Source: Lycium barbarum
Taxonomy: Eukaryota; Streptophyta; Magnoliopsida; Solanales; Solanaceae
DNA: 64,000 nt
Direction of reading: 5' to 3'
Assembly (NCBI RefSeq): GCF_019175385.1
Contig: NC_083337.1
Location: 46,724,938 to 46,788,937 of the forward strand
How positions within the stretch are numbered: position 1 is the stretch's first letter; the number at the start of each line of letters is the position of its first letter. Under the pieces are notes generated by a model. It ran no database searches, was not told the origin of the DNA, and was given only the letters and a program-made list of their open reading frames with translations. The position numbers and the translations under genes were made by a program. Positions 11,516 to 25,100 of the stretch are shown one piece after another.

Positions 11516-13854
11516 GAGTACAGATATATGAACCAAACTGAAAGCAAATCAAAAGACAAAGTAGAGAACAAACCGGAGTGTCAAAATCCGTATCAAATCA
11601 TATACATATACATAATGCAGGCGAAAATCATGCAAAGCTCAAGAACGTGGTCGCCACTCCGACACTGGCGCCACACACAACATAACACCAGAAGGTTTCA
11701 AATCTCCGTACATCCCCGAACACAAACATAATCATAGGTGAGCGTATCGCATCACGAGCCATATCACAGCATAACTCCAAACGGAACCCGGCCCTATGGC
11801 GAAGCCTCGGGAACCGTAACACAGCATACGGCCGAATTTGTCATAAGGCGCACGAATCAAAACCGGCCCGGGAACCGGTGAACGAAGTCATAATAAGGCA
11901 CGAGCGGAGTCGTGAGCAAACAAATGCAAATCATACTTCAAAATAGTCTTCAAAACATAATAGTTTCACAAATCGTTCCATAGTACAAAATAATCGAATA
12001 CTTAGTCGATATAAGGTTTCATTTCACAAAACGTTTCCAAAATAGTACGTATAGTTCAAAACATAACTTGGCGCATCGTAATGTTCAAAACATACCCCGT
12101 AGGAGGAAGTTCCAAAAATCAGAAGTAGTATATCCAACTCTATTCACAAAGATAGCCCAATGAGAGAAATAGGGCGTTTCGGGGTAGCGGGCCCACCTCG
12201 AGTCAAAGTGAGGTGGAGAACATATTTTTACAAACATTTATATGCCAAAGGTCATACATAATCGTTTCTAGGTTACCCGACCACATTTCGATAGGTTTCG
12301 GACGAGTGGTGGCATTCTAGCCAAAATAGAGCCCTTAGGCTTCAATTGAATTGAATGAATAGTAACTTTTCTGTGGATCGGGTTTCGAGGAGCAGAAATG
12401 CTCCGGAAGTTCCAATATTCGCCTAGGATACTAGGACATGCCAAATGAAGGAGTAGGGAACTTTACATACCTCATAGATGTCGTATGCTCTCCCAAAAGT
12501 CCAGTCCCGTTTCGCCTGAAATCTGCAAATGGCCAAAGTTACCAATTGAGATTCTTAGGCTAAAAATGCCATTAACTTCATTTTTGCTTACCGAAATTTC
12601 GGCAGCATTTCCCCTATAAATCAAACATCCCCGAGACTTAGCTCGGCTCAAAATATATCAATAACAACAGCCCACACATCAACAAACAACACAAGCAATA
12701 ATCAAACCACTCTAGGTTCAAAGTTCAACTTTATTACTTAAGTTGGCAACTTTCATTCAAACTTCCAAAACTCCAATTCTATATCTACATAATTGTATTC
12801 ATTTCCTCATTCAAACTTATACAATCATATCCTAACTACAATCCAAGCCAAACACGAAATTTCCCCAAAATCCATTACTTTCCATAATTCTTCAAAACAT
12901 CAAAAATTCACGACGAACATTCTAACTCACGTCGTTTCATTCCGAATTCATTAACATCATTATAAATTCATATTTAAAGTCTCTAGCACCCTAAATATAC
13001 AATGATATACATAATGATACCAAAGGTATACGCTTTCCGATAATATCCGAAATCATTTTCCAACGCCAATTTAATTCATCAATCAATCATTTACGACACA
13101 AGGATCACAACAACACATTATGCCAACTAAACAAGATCAAATTCATATTCCTTCTTCCTCCTAGGGCACACGGCCACAACACCAAGTATACATACACCCA
13201 CGGTTTCGCACACACATTAAAACTACGAAATTCTCGTCTATTCTCAATCATTAACACATTCATACCAATTCTATAACATTAGAGGGGCAAAATTCTTACC
13301 TTTTCTTGAATTTCCGACTTGTCGCAAACGAGGTTCTTGTGCCAAACTAATTATACCCCGTTGAAGAGGGCCTTGAGTACTTCACAACTATGGGAAGAAC
13401 AAGAATTTTTGCTTAACAACAAAGCTTGGAAAATCTTTCTTTCTCCTTTTCTCTCCTTCGGCCGAGAGCTCTCTTTTGAGTCAAAGTGGAAATGTGATTT
13501 TTTCTTGATAAATTCTAAGTGTGAAGTGATATATATCCAATTGTATAAGTCATGTGCTCAACACATGACATTAAAAATGGGTTGGGCTTTGGCCTTTGGC
13601 CGGCCCCTTCAAGAATTCTTGGGCCTCATTTGTGTTATATTTTTCTTGGCCCAATTCATAAAACGTCCCGTTTTGTAATTCCCGAAACTAATTTCCGAAA
13701 TTCCAAATTTACCCTCGGCCTTCCCCGATGTCTTAACATTAAAGATTCCATAACCAACATAGTCATATTCACAAAAATCAAATCATATCCTTACAACACA
13801 CAAGTCGTAATTATTTCTCGATTTTCAATCATACGAAAAACACGGGACATAACA

Positions 13855-13890
13855 TTCTCCCCCCCTTAAGAACATTCGTCCCCGAATGTT
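13855..13890 (-). promoter_or_regulatory. Element A polypurine tract and adjoining hairpin
   Basis: The minus-strand polypurine tract (13855-13868) borders the 3' LTR. Beside it AACATTCG...CGAATGTT (13871-13890) forms a hairpin that is also found next to the tract in B, G and E. Confidence 0.8.
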
Positions 13891-15325
13891 AAATAAATCT
13901 TATGAAGACTCACAAACATAACGGGAAAACCATTTTTATAAATAGCACACATGGTCCATTCGTTCATTGGTACAATAAATACAAAAGTCCAGATTACAAG
14001 AGGCGTAGGGAATAAATGGGGGTATCGCTTCTTCATCTCATCCTCCGCCTCCCAAGTCATCTCTTCCCGGTTATTATTGCGCCATAGAACTTTGACAGAA
14101 GGCACCTCCTTAGTGCGCAATCTCCTCACCTGACGATCCAGAATAGCCACCGGCTGCTCGTCATAAGACAACTGCTCCGTCACCTGAAGATCATCTACTG
14201 GGAATATCCTGGAAAGATTACCATTACCCTTCCGCCACATAGATACATGAAACACCGGGTGCACGGCCTCCAAATCGGATGGCAAGTGTAGCTCGTAGGC
14301 GACTGCGCCTATCCTCCGAACAATCTGGTATGGCCCGATGTACCGCGGGCTCAACTTACCCTTCTTGCCAAATCTCATAACGCCCTTCATGGGCGACACC
14401 TTCAGGAATACCCAGTCGCCAATCTAAAACTCCAACGGTCGACGTCGTCTATCAGCATAAGCTTTCAGTTGGCTCCGAGCAGCCAATAGTCGCTCCCGAA
14501 TAAACTTCACCTTATCTACAGCTTCCTGGATCACATTTGGCCAAACCAACTTAGTCTCGCCGACGTCAAACCAACCAATAGGAGATCTACATCTCCTGCC
14601 ATAAAGGGCCTCGCACGGGGCCATCTGAATGCTGGAGTGATAACTGCTATTGTAGGCAAACTCTATAAGCGGCACATGATCATCCCAGCTGCCCCTGAAA
14701 CCAATAACGCAGGCCCGTCAGTCTGAGGATGAAAAGCTGTACTGAGGCTCACCTGAGTCCCTAATCCCTCCTGAAATGACCTCCAGAAATTATCTGTAAA
14801 CTGGGCACCTCGGTCAGTAATAATACAGGGACTCCGTGAAGTCTGACTATCCCTCTGATATATAATCTGGCATAATCCTCAGCCGAATAAAGAGTCCGGA
14901 CCGGAAGGAAAATGGGCTGAGTTCGTCAGCCTGTCCACAATAACCCAAATAGAGTCGTACCTGCGTAGAGTACGCGACAACCCAACAATGAAGTCCATAT
15001 TAATCATCTCCCATTTCCAGGCTGGAATTTCCATCTCCTGTAGTAATCCACCGGGCTTCTGATGCTCGATCTTAACTTGTTGGCATTTTGGGCACTGACT
15101 AACAAACTCGGCAATATCTTTCTTCATGCCGTCCCACCAATACAAACAGCTGAGATCCCGATACATCTTAGTGGAACCAGGACGAACAGAATACCGTGCA
15201 TGATGTGCCTCGCCCATAATCTACCGTCGTAAGCCCGCAATGCCCGGTACACAGAATCTGCCGTCGTATAATAATACTCCTTCAGGCGAGATTTCAAACT
15301 GGGCCTTTGTTTTATTAAGGGCCCA
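13866..15325 (-). pseudogene. Element A integrase and C-terminal (GPY/chromodomain-like) remnant
   Basis: Ty3/gypsy integrase, decayed. Reading on the minus strand from 15325: a zinc-binding part with HARYSVRPGSTKMYRDL and CPKCQQVKIEHQKPGG, the first core stretch NMDFIVGLSRTLRRYDS with DRLTNSAHF, then a damaged middle (14676-14878) that should hold the remaining catalytic residues. It resumes with LIEFAYNSSYHSSIQMAPCE and ALYGRRCRSPIGWF, then a GPY-type module (SPRYIGPYQIVRRIGAVAYE) and VLWRNNNREEMTWEAEDEMK. There are frameshifts near 14410 and 14700 and a stop near 15220. No RT, protease or gag remains upstream. It most resembles plant chromoviruses (perhaps Tekay/Del). Confidence 0.85.
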
Positions 15326-15479
15326 CACGCTATCTTCTGTAACGGACAAACGCTTTCCAGACATCATAGCTAATGTCATTCCTTATCACACTACTGAGTT
15401 CCCTACCACATTATCGTAATCCCACTTCATACTGGACAGTTCACAGCAACGAATTCAAAATCATACCAAACACTTTACA

Positions 15480-16420
15480 TCACGGATTCAAAACTAGGAC
15501 CGGACGCCTAGCAGCATATCGAACGAACTCGTAATCGGAGGCAGACATACTAGACTATGGCAGACGGCTCATAGTCAAAATCAGAGGTACAGAAGTATGT
15601 CAGACAAATATGAGGTCGGAGTCAGACGTACCAAGGCGTATCAGACGAATTCGTAATCAGAATCAAACACACTGAAATATTCTGTCACCCCAAACGAACT
15701 CACAACCAGATCATCGTATTCAGACTCATTCAGACTCAACATACGTTGGTCGAGCTGAAAATTAACAACAGACGTCACACAAACACTTATCGAACACTTA
15801 TCTTAAGCAGTCGCCCGTGCAGAACAGTCATATCAAAATCATAAAGGTGGCGGAATATACATCGCCCAAATGCACACACATGTACAAACTCATGGGCCAT
15901 CTTGGCCATAGTAGCATACGGGCCGCTTAAGAAGGCGAAACAGATCCACATACGAACATACCGGAGATTTATCAGACAGATTCACAATCAGGGTCAGACG
16001 TACGGAATCAGATCGGACAGATTCGAAATCGGAATCAGCCGTACATAACTATATCACACAGAATCGTGACCAAAGTCAGGAAGGCAGAAATGTATCGGAC
16101 AGAGTCGAAATCAGAATCAGACACACCGAGATGTATCAGACAAACGCGTGATCAAAATCAGACGTGCAGAGGCATATCAGACAGGTTCGCATCCAGAGTC
16201 AGACATACCGAGATGTGTCAGACGGATTCACAATCAGAACTAATCATGCAGAGGTATTTCAACCAAAATCAAATTCAGAACCAGATGTAGCAAGGTGTAT
16301 CAAATGGGAACACAATCGAAGCCAGAAGCATAGAGGCGTAATAGACAGAGCCTTATCAAAATCGGGAGTGCAAAAGTATAGCAGATAGAATCCGAATTAG
16401 GATCAAATCACTCTTATTAA
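15480..16420. repeat. Degenerate tandem repeat, period about 41 bp, inside element A
   Basis: Successive TATCAGACAGATTCG...AATCAGA-like units are clearest at 16093, 16134, 16175 and 16216, exactly 41 bp apart. They become less regular to both sides and are interrupted by an LTR-like piece at about 15770-15940. It lies where gag-RT would be in a complete element. The short open frames here come from the repeat. Confidence 0.75.
15800..15933. repeat. LTR-like segment with inverted-repeat ends inside the 41-bp array
   Basis: Bounded by TCTTAAGCAGTC and GGCCGCTTAAGA, with GGCGGAATATACATCGCC inside. It resembles 11065-11200 of the element A LTR but is clearly diverged. Confidence 0.55.
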
Positions 16421-18322
16421 GGCTCCAATGATTCATGAAAAATTTCCCTTTATTTGTAAACTTATTCGCCAAGCTGTCACACAAATTGTCTTGCGTCTCG
16501 CGTATCAACTCTTTCAAAGATCCCACTTATTCACACTGATTATCTTTCATCTTTCCTACCCTCCATACTCATTTCCTCTTTCAGACATCGTCGTCCCAAA
16601 CTAAGTTATAATGCAATTGGGGATTTTCTATCCCTTGACAACATTCGGATCGTCGCCCCCGCTTCGCTTCACGTATTCGGTGTAGTAAAACCTTTCGTCT
16701 ACCACAACCTTGGTTGCCGGGACTCGGCTCTTATCCCACATGGGCACCAAACGAAAATCATACACCCACACATATACACATACACATACACATACACACA
16801 TATGGATATATTTACTCATACTTTACTGACGAACGTCTCTGACTGTTATTCAAATTCGCTCAATTTCCCAAGCGGTGTTGTACCTTTTTTTTTTTTTTTT
16901 GCCCATTTAGTCCGCCTCGTTCTGCGCGACTCCTGCAAGGGCACTAATTACTCCACACATTCTCTTTTCCTTTAAATTACCCCAAATTTTCATTTATCTC
17001 TAGCATATTTACACTTGTGCAAAAATCTTGCATCACTTCCCAGGGGGGTCACCCATCCCAGAATTGCTCTGGCTTGAGCACGCTTAACCCTGAAACTTTC
17101 ACGCATTTTGACGCGTTAGGGCTAATATAATTTCGTCGATCGCCACTCACGACCTTTGTCACGTAATTTAAGACAATTCGGGGTCTTAACAACTTTTCAA
17201 AACGTCCCCGTAGCGGGTCCCACCCCGACCTACGAGAATTCTATTACTTTTTCTGACTTGGTGACTACCGTGGCGTTACCTGTAAATTCTCAACATATAC
17301 CTCCATGCATACATATGTACTTCCAGACAGTCCACAAGTCTAAATTCGTATTCTACAAATTTCGTCTCCAAATAGTCGAGAGAAACTGACAGAATGTTAC
17401 TGTAAGATATCTTCCAACCATCAGCACAAAAAGACTAGAGTCCGACGAACTTCGCGAAATCATCAAATGCCTAATTCACATAATTACCCCCACGGTTATA
17501 CATATCTATATACTTAAGCCGAGAGCGAACCGCTAAATCCTCAACTGCTTATCATACGGTTTGTATTCTTTCAGTTTGAGGAACCTTGCTCGTCGGACAT
17601 TTTTACCCTTCACATGGGTTGTGCTAAAACAAAATGGGGTTAGAACACATTTCTGGTCCCTCCAAATAAATTACGAATCTACTACTCGTACATATTTACT
17701 TGAGATAAAATTTTCCCCGCTAAAGGTAATGCTCCTTACAAATAACACGGAGGGTACCTTTTAAATCCACCATAATAAGTTTATCATAATGGTATCGACC
17801 TTCAAGACAGGTTAAAAATTATATCCCATTTCCCTTTTCATATTTCTAGAAAAATTTGGGCAGAGGTTCCTCTATATTTTTTTACTATCCCAAAACCTGT
17901 ACACAGGAAATACCAGCCGGGCCTCACAGGGCCACCACATATACGTACATACATATCACATCATATCACCTCATAGCCACACGGGCTAACAATTTCAAAC
18001 AAAAATATAAATATGCCGAGGCTTACCTCACATGCCCAACTCGACTGCTCCAGCTACAATTTTCATATTTATTTCTCTTTTCGCTGCTTGACTTTATGTC
18101 TTAATCGTACTTCAGAATACCTTACCCAGCATACGTCTTTCGTAACATTTCTTACCAGATCATTATATAGCTTCCAATATCAGCAGTCATTGTCTTACGT
18201 CGACACCACTCTCCAGCTGCAATCAAGGGTTAGAGAAAAAAGGGGAATTCACTTCCTATAGCTGGCTCTATCGCACGATCTAAGATTCTAAAGAAGGTAA
18301 CATCCTAAATGCCCTGTAGCTT
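16421..18322. other. Element A internal non-coding region
   Basis: No protein-coding similarity seen on either strand. It contains a CA/TA-rich microsatellite (about 16768-16803), a T run near 16887-16902 and the 5S-derived segment listed separately. Confidence 0.6.
17036..17121 (-). other. 5S-rRNA-derived segment in element A
   Basis: The minus strand reads GTTAAGCGTGCT, 19 nt, GATGGGTGACC and then CTGGGAAGT. These are the A-box and C-box words at 5S spacing. The upstream part is more diverged. Confidence 0.8.
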
Positions 18323-18362
18323 CCTGTTTATAGATGTGGTGCACAACACATCGATAAACAAG
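18323..18362 (-). promoter_or_regulatory. Element A leader stem-loop, candidate RNA dimerization site
   Basis: A 40-nt stem-loop 57 nt inside the 5' LTR. Outer stem CTTGTTTAT/ATAAACAGG, inner stem GATGTG/CACATC, 8-nt loop UUGUGCAC ending in the perfect palindrome GUGCAC. Confidence 0.75.
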
Positions 18363-18403
18363 ACTCTACGAGACACGGCCTGTAGACATTCCGAGGACAA
18401 ACT

Positions 18404-18419
18404 GCTCTGATACCACTTT
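18404..18419 (-). promoter_or_regulatory. Element A primer binding site (initiator-Met type)
   Basis: The minus strand reads AAAGTGGTATCAGAGCAG beside the 5' LTR boundary. Confidence 0.9.
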
Positions 18420-21344
18420 TGTCACGACCCAGCCCCGTGGGCCGCGACTGGCACCCTACCTGGGTACCCAGACCAAATCGCATATTCGATACCAAATCCA
18501 AACTTATTTCAGAATTTTACAAGATCATAGCAAACATAGGTTATATCAAAATATGTCTTAAGCGGTCGCACAAATCAGAGTGTCATATCAAATACAAACT
18601 GAGCGGCGGAATGGCCATCGCCGGTCAAAAGCGCAAATATAAGCATAAGGGCCATTTAGGGCCATCATAACAAACAGACCGCCTTAAGACCAAAAACAAA
18701 ATCGAACAAACATACATAGGACCCTCGCCCCACACATATGACTACAGGCCTCTACGAACTCAAAACAAAGACAGATGGCGAGACAGGGCCCCGCCGTACC
18801 CAAATAGTCAAATGTACAGAATGCACACACAACAGGGGGTATGTACCAAAAGTTAGGCTCCAGATCAAGGGGAGCGCTTCAACACAGCAGAATGAGTAGC
18901 CTAAACCGGAGGATCTCCCAAACGAGCTTCTGTACCTGCGGGCATGAAACGCAGCCCCCCAAAGAGAGGGTCAGTACGAAATATGTACTGAGTATGTAAA
19001 GCACGGAGTACAGATATATGAACCAAACTGAAAGCAAATCAAAAGACAAAGTAGAGAACAAACCGGAGTGTCAAAATCCGTATCAAATCATATACATATA
19101 CATAATGCAGGCGAAAATCATGCAAAGCTCAAGAACGTGGTCGCCACTCCGACACTGGCGCCACACACAGCATAACACCAGAAGGTTTCAAATCTCCGTA
19201 CATCCCCGAACACAAACATAATCATAGGTGAGCGTATCGCATCACGAGCCATATCACAGCATAACTCCAAACGGAACCCGGCCCTATGGCGAAGCCTCGG
19301 GAACCGTAACACAGCATACGGCCGAATTTGTCATAAGGCGCACGAATCAAAACCGGCCCGGGAACCGGTGAACGAAGTCATAATAAGGCACGAGCGGAGT
19401 CGTGAGCAAACAAATGCAAATCATACTTCAAAATAGTCTTCAAAACATAATAGTTTCACAAATCGTTCCATAGTACAAAATAATCGAATACTTAGTCGAT
19501 ATAAGGTTTCATTTCACAAAACGTTTCCAAAATAGTACGTATAGTTCAAAACATAACTTGGCGCATCGTAATGTTCAAAACATACCCCGTAGGAGGAAGT
19601 TCCAAAAATCAGAAGTAGTATATCCAACTCTATTCACAAAGATAGCCCAATGAGAGAAATAGGGCGTTTCGGGGTAGCGGGCCCACCTCGAGTCAAAGTG
19701 AGGTGGAGAACATATTTTTACAAACATTTATATGCCAAAGGTCATACATAATCGTTTCTAGGTTACCCGACCACATTTCGATAGGTTTCGGACGAGTGGT
19801 GGCATTCTAGCCAAAATAGAGCCCTTAGGCTTCAATTGAATTGAATGAATAGTAACTTTTCTGTGGATCGGGTTTCGAGGAGCAGAAATGCTCCGGAAGT
19901 TCCAATATTCGCCTAGGATACTAGGACATGCCAAATGAAGGAGTAGGGAACTTTACATACCTCATAGATGTCGTATGCTCTCCCAAAAGTCCAGTCCCGT
20001 TTCGCCTGAAATCTGCAAATGGCCAAAGTTACCAATTGAGATTCTTAGGCTAAAAATGCCATTAACTTCATTTTTGCTTACCGAAATTTCGGCAGCATTT
20101 CCCCTATAAATCAAACATCCCCGAGACTTAGCTCGGCTCAAAATATATCAATAACAACAGCCCACACATCAACAAACAACACAAGCAATAATCAAACCAC
20201 TCTAGGTTCAAAGTTCAACTTTATTACTTAAGTTGGCAACTTTCATTCAAACTTCCAAAACTCCAATTCTATATCTACATAATTGTATTCATTTCCTCAT
20301 TCAAACTTATACAATCATATCCTAACTACAATCCAAGCCAAACACGAAATTTCCCCAAAATCCATTACTTTCCATAATTCTTCAAAACATCAAAAATTCA
20401 CGACGAACATTCTAACTCACGTCGTTTCATTCCGAATTCATTAACATCATTATAAATTCATATTTAAAGTCTCTAGCACCCTAAATATACAATGATATAC
20501 ATAATGATACCAAAGGTATACGCTTTCCGATAATATCCGAAATCATTTTCCAACGCCAATTTAATTCATCAATCAATCATTTACGACACAAGGATCACAA
20601 CAACACATTATGCCAACTAAACAAGATCAAATTCATATTCCTTCTTCCTCCTAGGGCACACGGCCACAACACCAAGTATACATACACCCACGGTTTCGCA
20701 CACACATTAAAACTACGAAATTCTCGTCTATTCTCAATCATTAACACATTCATACCAATTCTATAACATTAGAGGGGCAAAATTCTTACCTTTTCTTGAA
20801 TTTCCGACTTGTCGCAAACGAGGTTCTTGTGCCAAACTAATTATACCCCGTTGAAGAGGGCCTTGAGTACTTCACAACTATGGGAAGAACAAGAATTTTT
20901 GCTTAACAACAAAGCTTGGAAAATCTTTCTTTCTCCTTTTCTCTCCTTCGGCCGAGAGCTCTCTTTTGAGTCAAAGTGGAAATGTGATTTTTTCTTGATA
21001 AATTCTAAGTGTGAAGTGATATATATCCAATTGTATAAGTCATGTGCTCAACACATGACATTAAAAATGGGTTGGGCTTTGGCCTTTGGCCGGCCCCTTC
21101 AAGAATTCTTGGGCCTCATTTGTGTTATATTTTTCTTGGCCCAATTCATAAAACGTCCCGTTTTGTAATTCCCGAAACTAATTTCCGAAATTCCAAATTT
21201 ACCCTCGGCCTTCCCCGATGTCTTAACATTAAAGATTCCATAACCAACATAGTCATATTCACAAAAATCAAATCATATCCTTACAACACACAAGTCGTAA
21301 TTATTTCTCGATTTTCAATCATACGAAAAACACGGGACATAACA
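18420..21344 (-). repeat. Element A 5' LTR (2925 bp)
   Basis: Same length as the other copy and nearly identical. It contains a twin-hairpin module (18933-19005), the inverted-repeat-bounded segment (18555-18690) and the GAAATTTCGGCAGCATTT motif near 20093. Confidence 0.95.
18933..19005 (-). other. Twin-hairpin LTR module (element A, right LTR)
   Basis: The counterpart of 11443-11515, with both hairpins intact. Confidence 0.7.
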
Positions 21345-21349
21345 GGAAA

Positions 21350-22123
21350 TTCTAGTATGACGATATTTGGAAAATAAAGAGATCAAAGTGTCGGAAGGAG
21401 GTGAAAGGTAAGAAACCTTAGTAAGTGAAGCTCCCGAAAGAAACTACCGGCAAAGCGCGAGACTATTTGGGTAAGAAGTCAAAGTAGGCATGTGGAAGGA
21501 GATAGGGTGTGACAAAGCAAAAGGAAATAGGAGAGGAGTGTATGAGGTTGGAGCACTGACTTCAACAAGTGGGGCTAAAGGAATAGTGATTAGGATAGGG
21601 AGAGTGAAAGTTGTAAGGGTTCTGTGCTGAGAACAAAAGTAGCAGCACACTTGAGAGATATGGACACACAGGCCACAGCTACGGCACAAACGCGTAACAA
21701 AGGAAGAATTACGAACAAGTGAATTAAGCAAGGAAAGGAAGGTACTCAAAGACGGTTAGTATATAAGGAGCCCCCTAAAGGGGGGGGGGGGGGGAGACCA
21801 TATTATAGATTTCAAGACCTAAGGATAAGGAAATAGCCTACGGCTACATTGAATCGTTAAGTAAGGATTGCGTACTAAGACGTGGTTTCTGTTAAGATGC
21901 GGCGACGAGACAATGATAGAAAGGAAAGGACCCGGAAATAACAAGGATAATGAGGTGACACACTGAGCCAGAGAAAACCTATGACATGGAGCAAGGATTC
22001 ATGAAAAGGTCGAGGAGTTCGATTATAGGGAAAATAAGGTAAAGGATAAGGAATAGACATAAAGGAAAGAGCAGTTATGAAAGGAACCCTCCCTGAGTAT
22101 AATGATGCTCATAAAATCAGTTG
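21350..22123 (+). other. Element B internal region, 3' part, non-coding
   Basis: Continues B after element A. I see no gag or pol similarity. A G run of 14 lies near 21781. Confidence 0.65.
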
Positions 22124-22159
22124 AACATTCGAGGATGAATGTTCTAAAAGGGGGGAGGA
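22124..22159 (+). promoter_or_regulatory. Element B polypurine tract and adjoining hairpin
   Basis: AACATTC-GAGGAT-GAATGTT (22124-22143) forms a hairpin. The tract AAAAGGGGGGAGGA (22146-22159) directly precedes the 3' LTR. Confidence 0.85.
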
Positions 22160-25100
22160 TGTTATAGCCCGTATTTCATACGTACGAATGATTTGAAGAA
22201 GTCGTGGAATGTTGAGGGCAAGATCGTTTTCCAAATTTTTTTTTAATGTGCAAGTAGTTTATGAAAAAGACTAAGGGCGAAAAGGGAAAATTCACAAAAT
22301 AGCCCGTGGTAATATTATGGAAGTCTAAGGGTAAAATGGTAATTTCATAAGTATTCAAGAAAATTCTTTAAATTTCCAGGATGGACGTGTGGCATGGGTA
22401 GAATGTGCTCACATTTGAATTAAATGGGGGGCTAATTGTAAATTATAAAAATTCCATGGACAAAGCTTGTACAAGAAGACATTAGTCTTCTTTGACTAAT
22501 TAAGAGAAGTTTCAAGAAAATGAAAGAAAAATCTAGAGAGGGAGCATGTGCCCCTCACATGCATGTTACATATATATATATGAGGGGGAGGTCATCATCT
22601 TATTGAAGAGAAAGCATGAACAAAAAAAAAAAAAAAAAAAAAAGAGAAGGGGAAACTATAAAGGCCTATTCGGCCATGGAGGAAAAATATGGGGTTTCCA
22701 AATTTGATCCCAAAAATTATTTTCTTCATGTATTCCTACTAATTCAAGGATGCTCTCCAACATGGTATGATAGTTGAAGCAAGAGAATTACTCTTTGGTG
22801 AAAAACTCCAATTTTAGCTAAGTTGAGAAGTTGTGAAGGAAAGGTAAGAATTCATCTCTTTGTTATATTATGGATGGTTTGTGAGTATTATAGTGTGTGA
22901 AAATGGATGAAATTCATGAAATGCATGCATGTTGGTTGTAGCCGTGTGGGTGGTTGAGTTATGTAGAATTGATGAATTAATTTTACTTAGTACTATAATT
23001 GTTGTGGTTATAGATGGTTCATGCATGTTGTGGTATGTTGAAGTGAATGAAACTCATGAAAATATGTAGTGTGTATGTGGGCCGTGTATGTGTGACTTGG
23101 TGTAGAGAAAATAGACTAATTTTATGTAATGTGTTGGTTGTTGTTGTAAGGTGTAGAAACGAATAAAATTCATGAATATGGTGCTTGTAGTTGTGGTGGC
23201 CGAATATAGTAGTGTATGTGGAAGTGATGAATTAATTTTATTTAGTAGCTTGACTATTGTGTTGTGGATTCCATGATGTAAAATGAGGATTTGATGACTT
23301 GAAATGAAGTTGAAATCGTTGTGGTGTCGTTGTGGAAATAAATGTGACACTAGCAAGAATTCTTATAATTGTATGAACGATAGTATAATACGTAGTTGTT
23401 GGTGAAGTTCATGAATTTAGAAGGAAGAAATGTGTTGTCATTGCCTTGTTGCATTTTGGAGATTTCGGGTAAGGTGGCATGTTGGCTAGACTAATTTGAG
23501 TGTCGAGTGAATTACTTGGAGTGTCCTTGAATATTATTTGAATGGTTTTGGAGTAGTATTTGAATATGCAAGCAATTGTATTGGCTTGGTTGTATGCGGT
23601 CGAATTGAATATAATTGTTGGTATTGTTGTTGATAATGTGGCCGAGTTCCATTCTCGGGTTTGTTGTTGTTGAATTGGGCAAGTTAAACTTTGTGGGATA
23701 GAGTAATTACAGGGGAAGTGCTGCCGAAATTTCGGTAGCCAAGTGTCATCTTAAGAATCCAATCCTAAAGCACTAATCAATGTTTGGTAAACATGACCAA
23801 TTTGTAGATTTTGGCAGATTTGCATCTTGAATTTGGAGTCGCATATGAAGCGGAAAGAGGTATGTAAGGATTTACCCTTCTTTCTATGGCATGTATTAGA
23901 TGCAATATGTTGGTTAAGAACCTCGGGGACCCTTCTACCCTCCAGAATCCGCATCTAAAGTTTCTCCTTTTTCAATCAGTAGAATTGAATTTAAAAAGTG
24001 TGCAAAATGTTGGAAGAATTTCCTAAACCTCTAGAACTCGCATAAATAGGACCCAACTACCCTAAAACCTCACAAGTAACGCCGGGACATGTAATATATG
24101 TAAATTTGGTAAGCCGCCTCTTTTGATCCGAGGTGGGCCCACTGTTCCCGGATTTACCTTAATGTTCTGCTTGACTTACGTTGAAGCTGAATCCAAAAGA
24201 AACATTCGATCCTTATTCCATTACCAAATGACAAGTACTGTACCAATCCCAATGAGAATACTTCCATGATGATAATGATAACGATGACGTCAGAAAAGAG
24301 AATATGCCTATGATAAGTACGACAAGAATGATTCCACGAATAAGAGTCTTGAGCTAAGAATCCAAATGTGAATATAAAAGTGTTGTACTAGTCTATACAA
24401 GACTTCAAAGCATATGAATTGACGGTTATAATGTCAATGATCTTATTCTGTGTCTCCTCTTAAAGCCATTTTCCGCCGATAGTCTCGCTTTATAATTATC
24501 GTTCCTTCAAGGTGAGACAAGTTACCCGATGATTCCATAATGTAATCGGAGGATTTCGACCTTACGTCACTCCGATGGACACATGACTTTCTTTTGGGCT
24601 CTCATGCATGCCAGTTGTATGACATATGAATATGAATGTGAATGTGAATATGTATATGTATATGTATATGGGGAAGGGGAAGGGCCACTGTTATATCACT
24701 ACCTGATTCAGCTGGATTTCATCCCGGACACGGGATGCCCGGACGCGGGATTATGGGAGAGCCGGATACGACGTCTGTATTTGTGATATATATATGGGGA
24801 CACTGTTGGGGAGGGGGGTGGGAGAGTCGATGTACGCGGCGTCTGTTAATGTAAATGAAGGACACCGTTTTCTGAAATGTTCTGTTTTCTGTATATGTAA
24901 AGAAGAAGCACCGTTTTTCTGAATAAGAAACTAAGCATGCATGGCATCCGCAGAAAGGCATTCATATGTACAGGTTACATCTGTCCCAGGATAATCCCCA
25001 TATGTCTATTCCGTTATTATTCATACTGTATATTCCTTTATTATGTTACTATTCATGCCTTACATACTCAGTACATTACACGTACTGACCCCTCTTCTTC

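Larger units (their letters stand above)
10930..13854 (-). repeat. Element A 3' LTR (2925 bp)
   Basis: On the minus strand it runs TGTTATGTCCCGTG to GGTCGTGACA. It is nearly identical to 18420-21344. Differences spotted are all transitions, for example in GAGCAAAC/GAACAAAC near 11213 and GCATGG/GCACGG near 11512. It contains the twin-hairpin module and a 136-bp segment bounded by inverted repeats. Open frames within it are duplicated in both LTRs and look fortuitous. Confidence 0.95.
10930..21344 (-). mobile_element. Element A: young non-autonomous Ty3/gypsy LTR retrotransposon, nested in B
   Basis: Two 2925-bp LTRs (10930-13854 and 18420-21344) are flanked by the exact duplication GGAAA (10925-10929 and 21345-21349). 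The minus orientation is shown by the primer site at the right LTR and the polypurine tract at the left one. The internal 4565 bp keeps only integrase and C-terminal domain remnants, a 5S-derived segment and a 41-bp tandem array. Only a handful of LTR differences were seen by eye, so this is the youngest insertion here. Confidence 0.95.

Noticed and set aside
13319..13869. Open frames of 119 and 105 codons in the element A LTR, repeated at 20809-21377
   Set aside because: They lie in LTR sequence, have no recognisable domain, and are duplicated only because the LTRs are.
15480..16420. CRISPR-like array
   Set aside because: The 41-bp units are contiguous and degenerate with no unique spacers. 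This is a tandem repeat in a plant retroelement.
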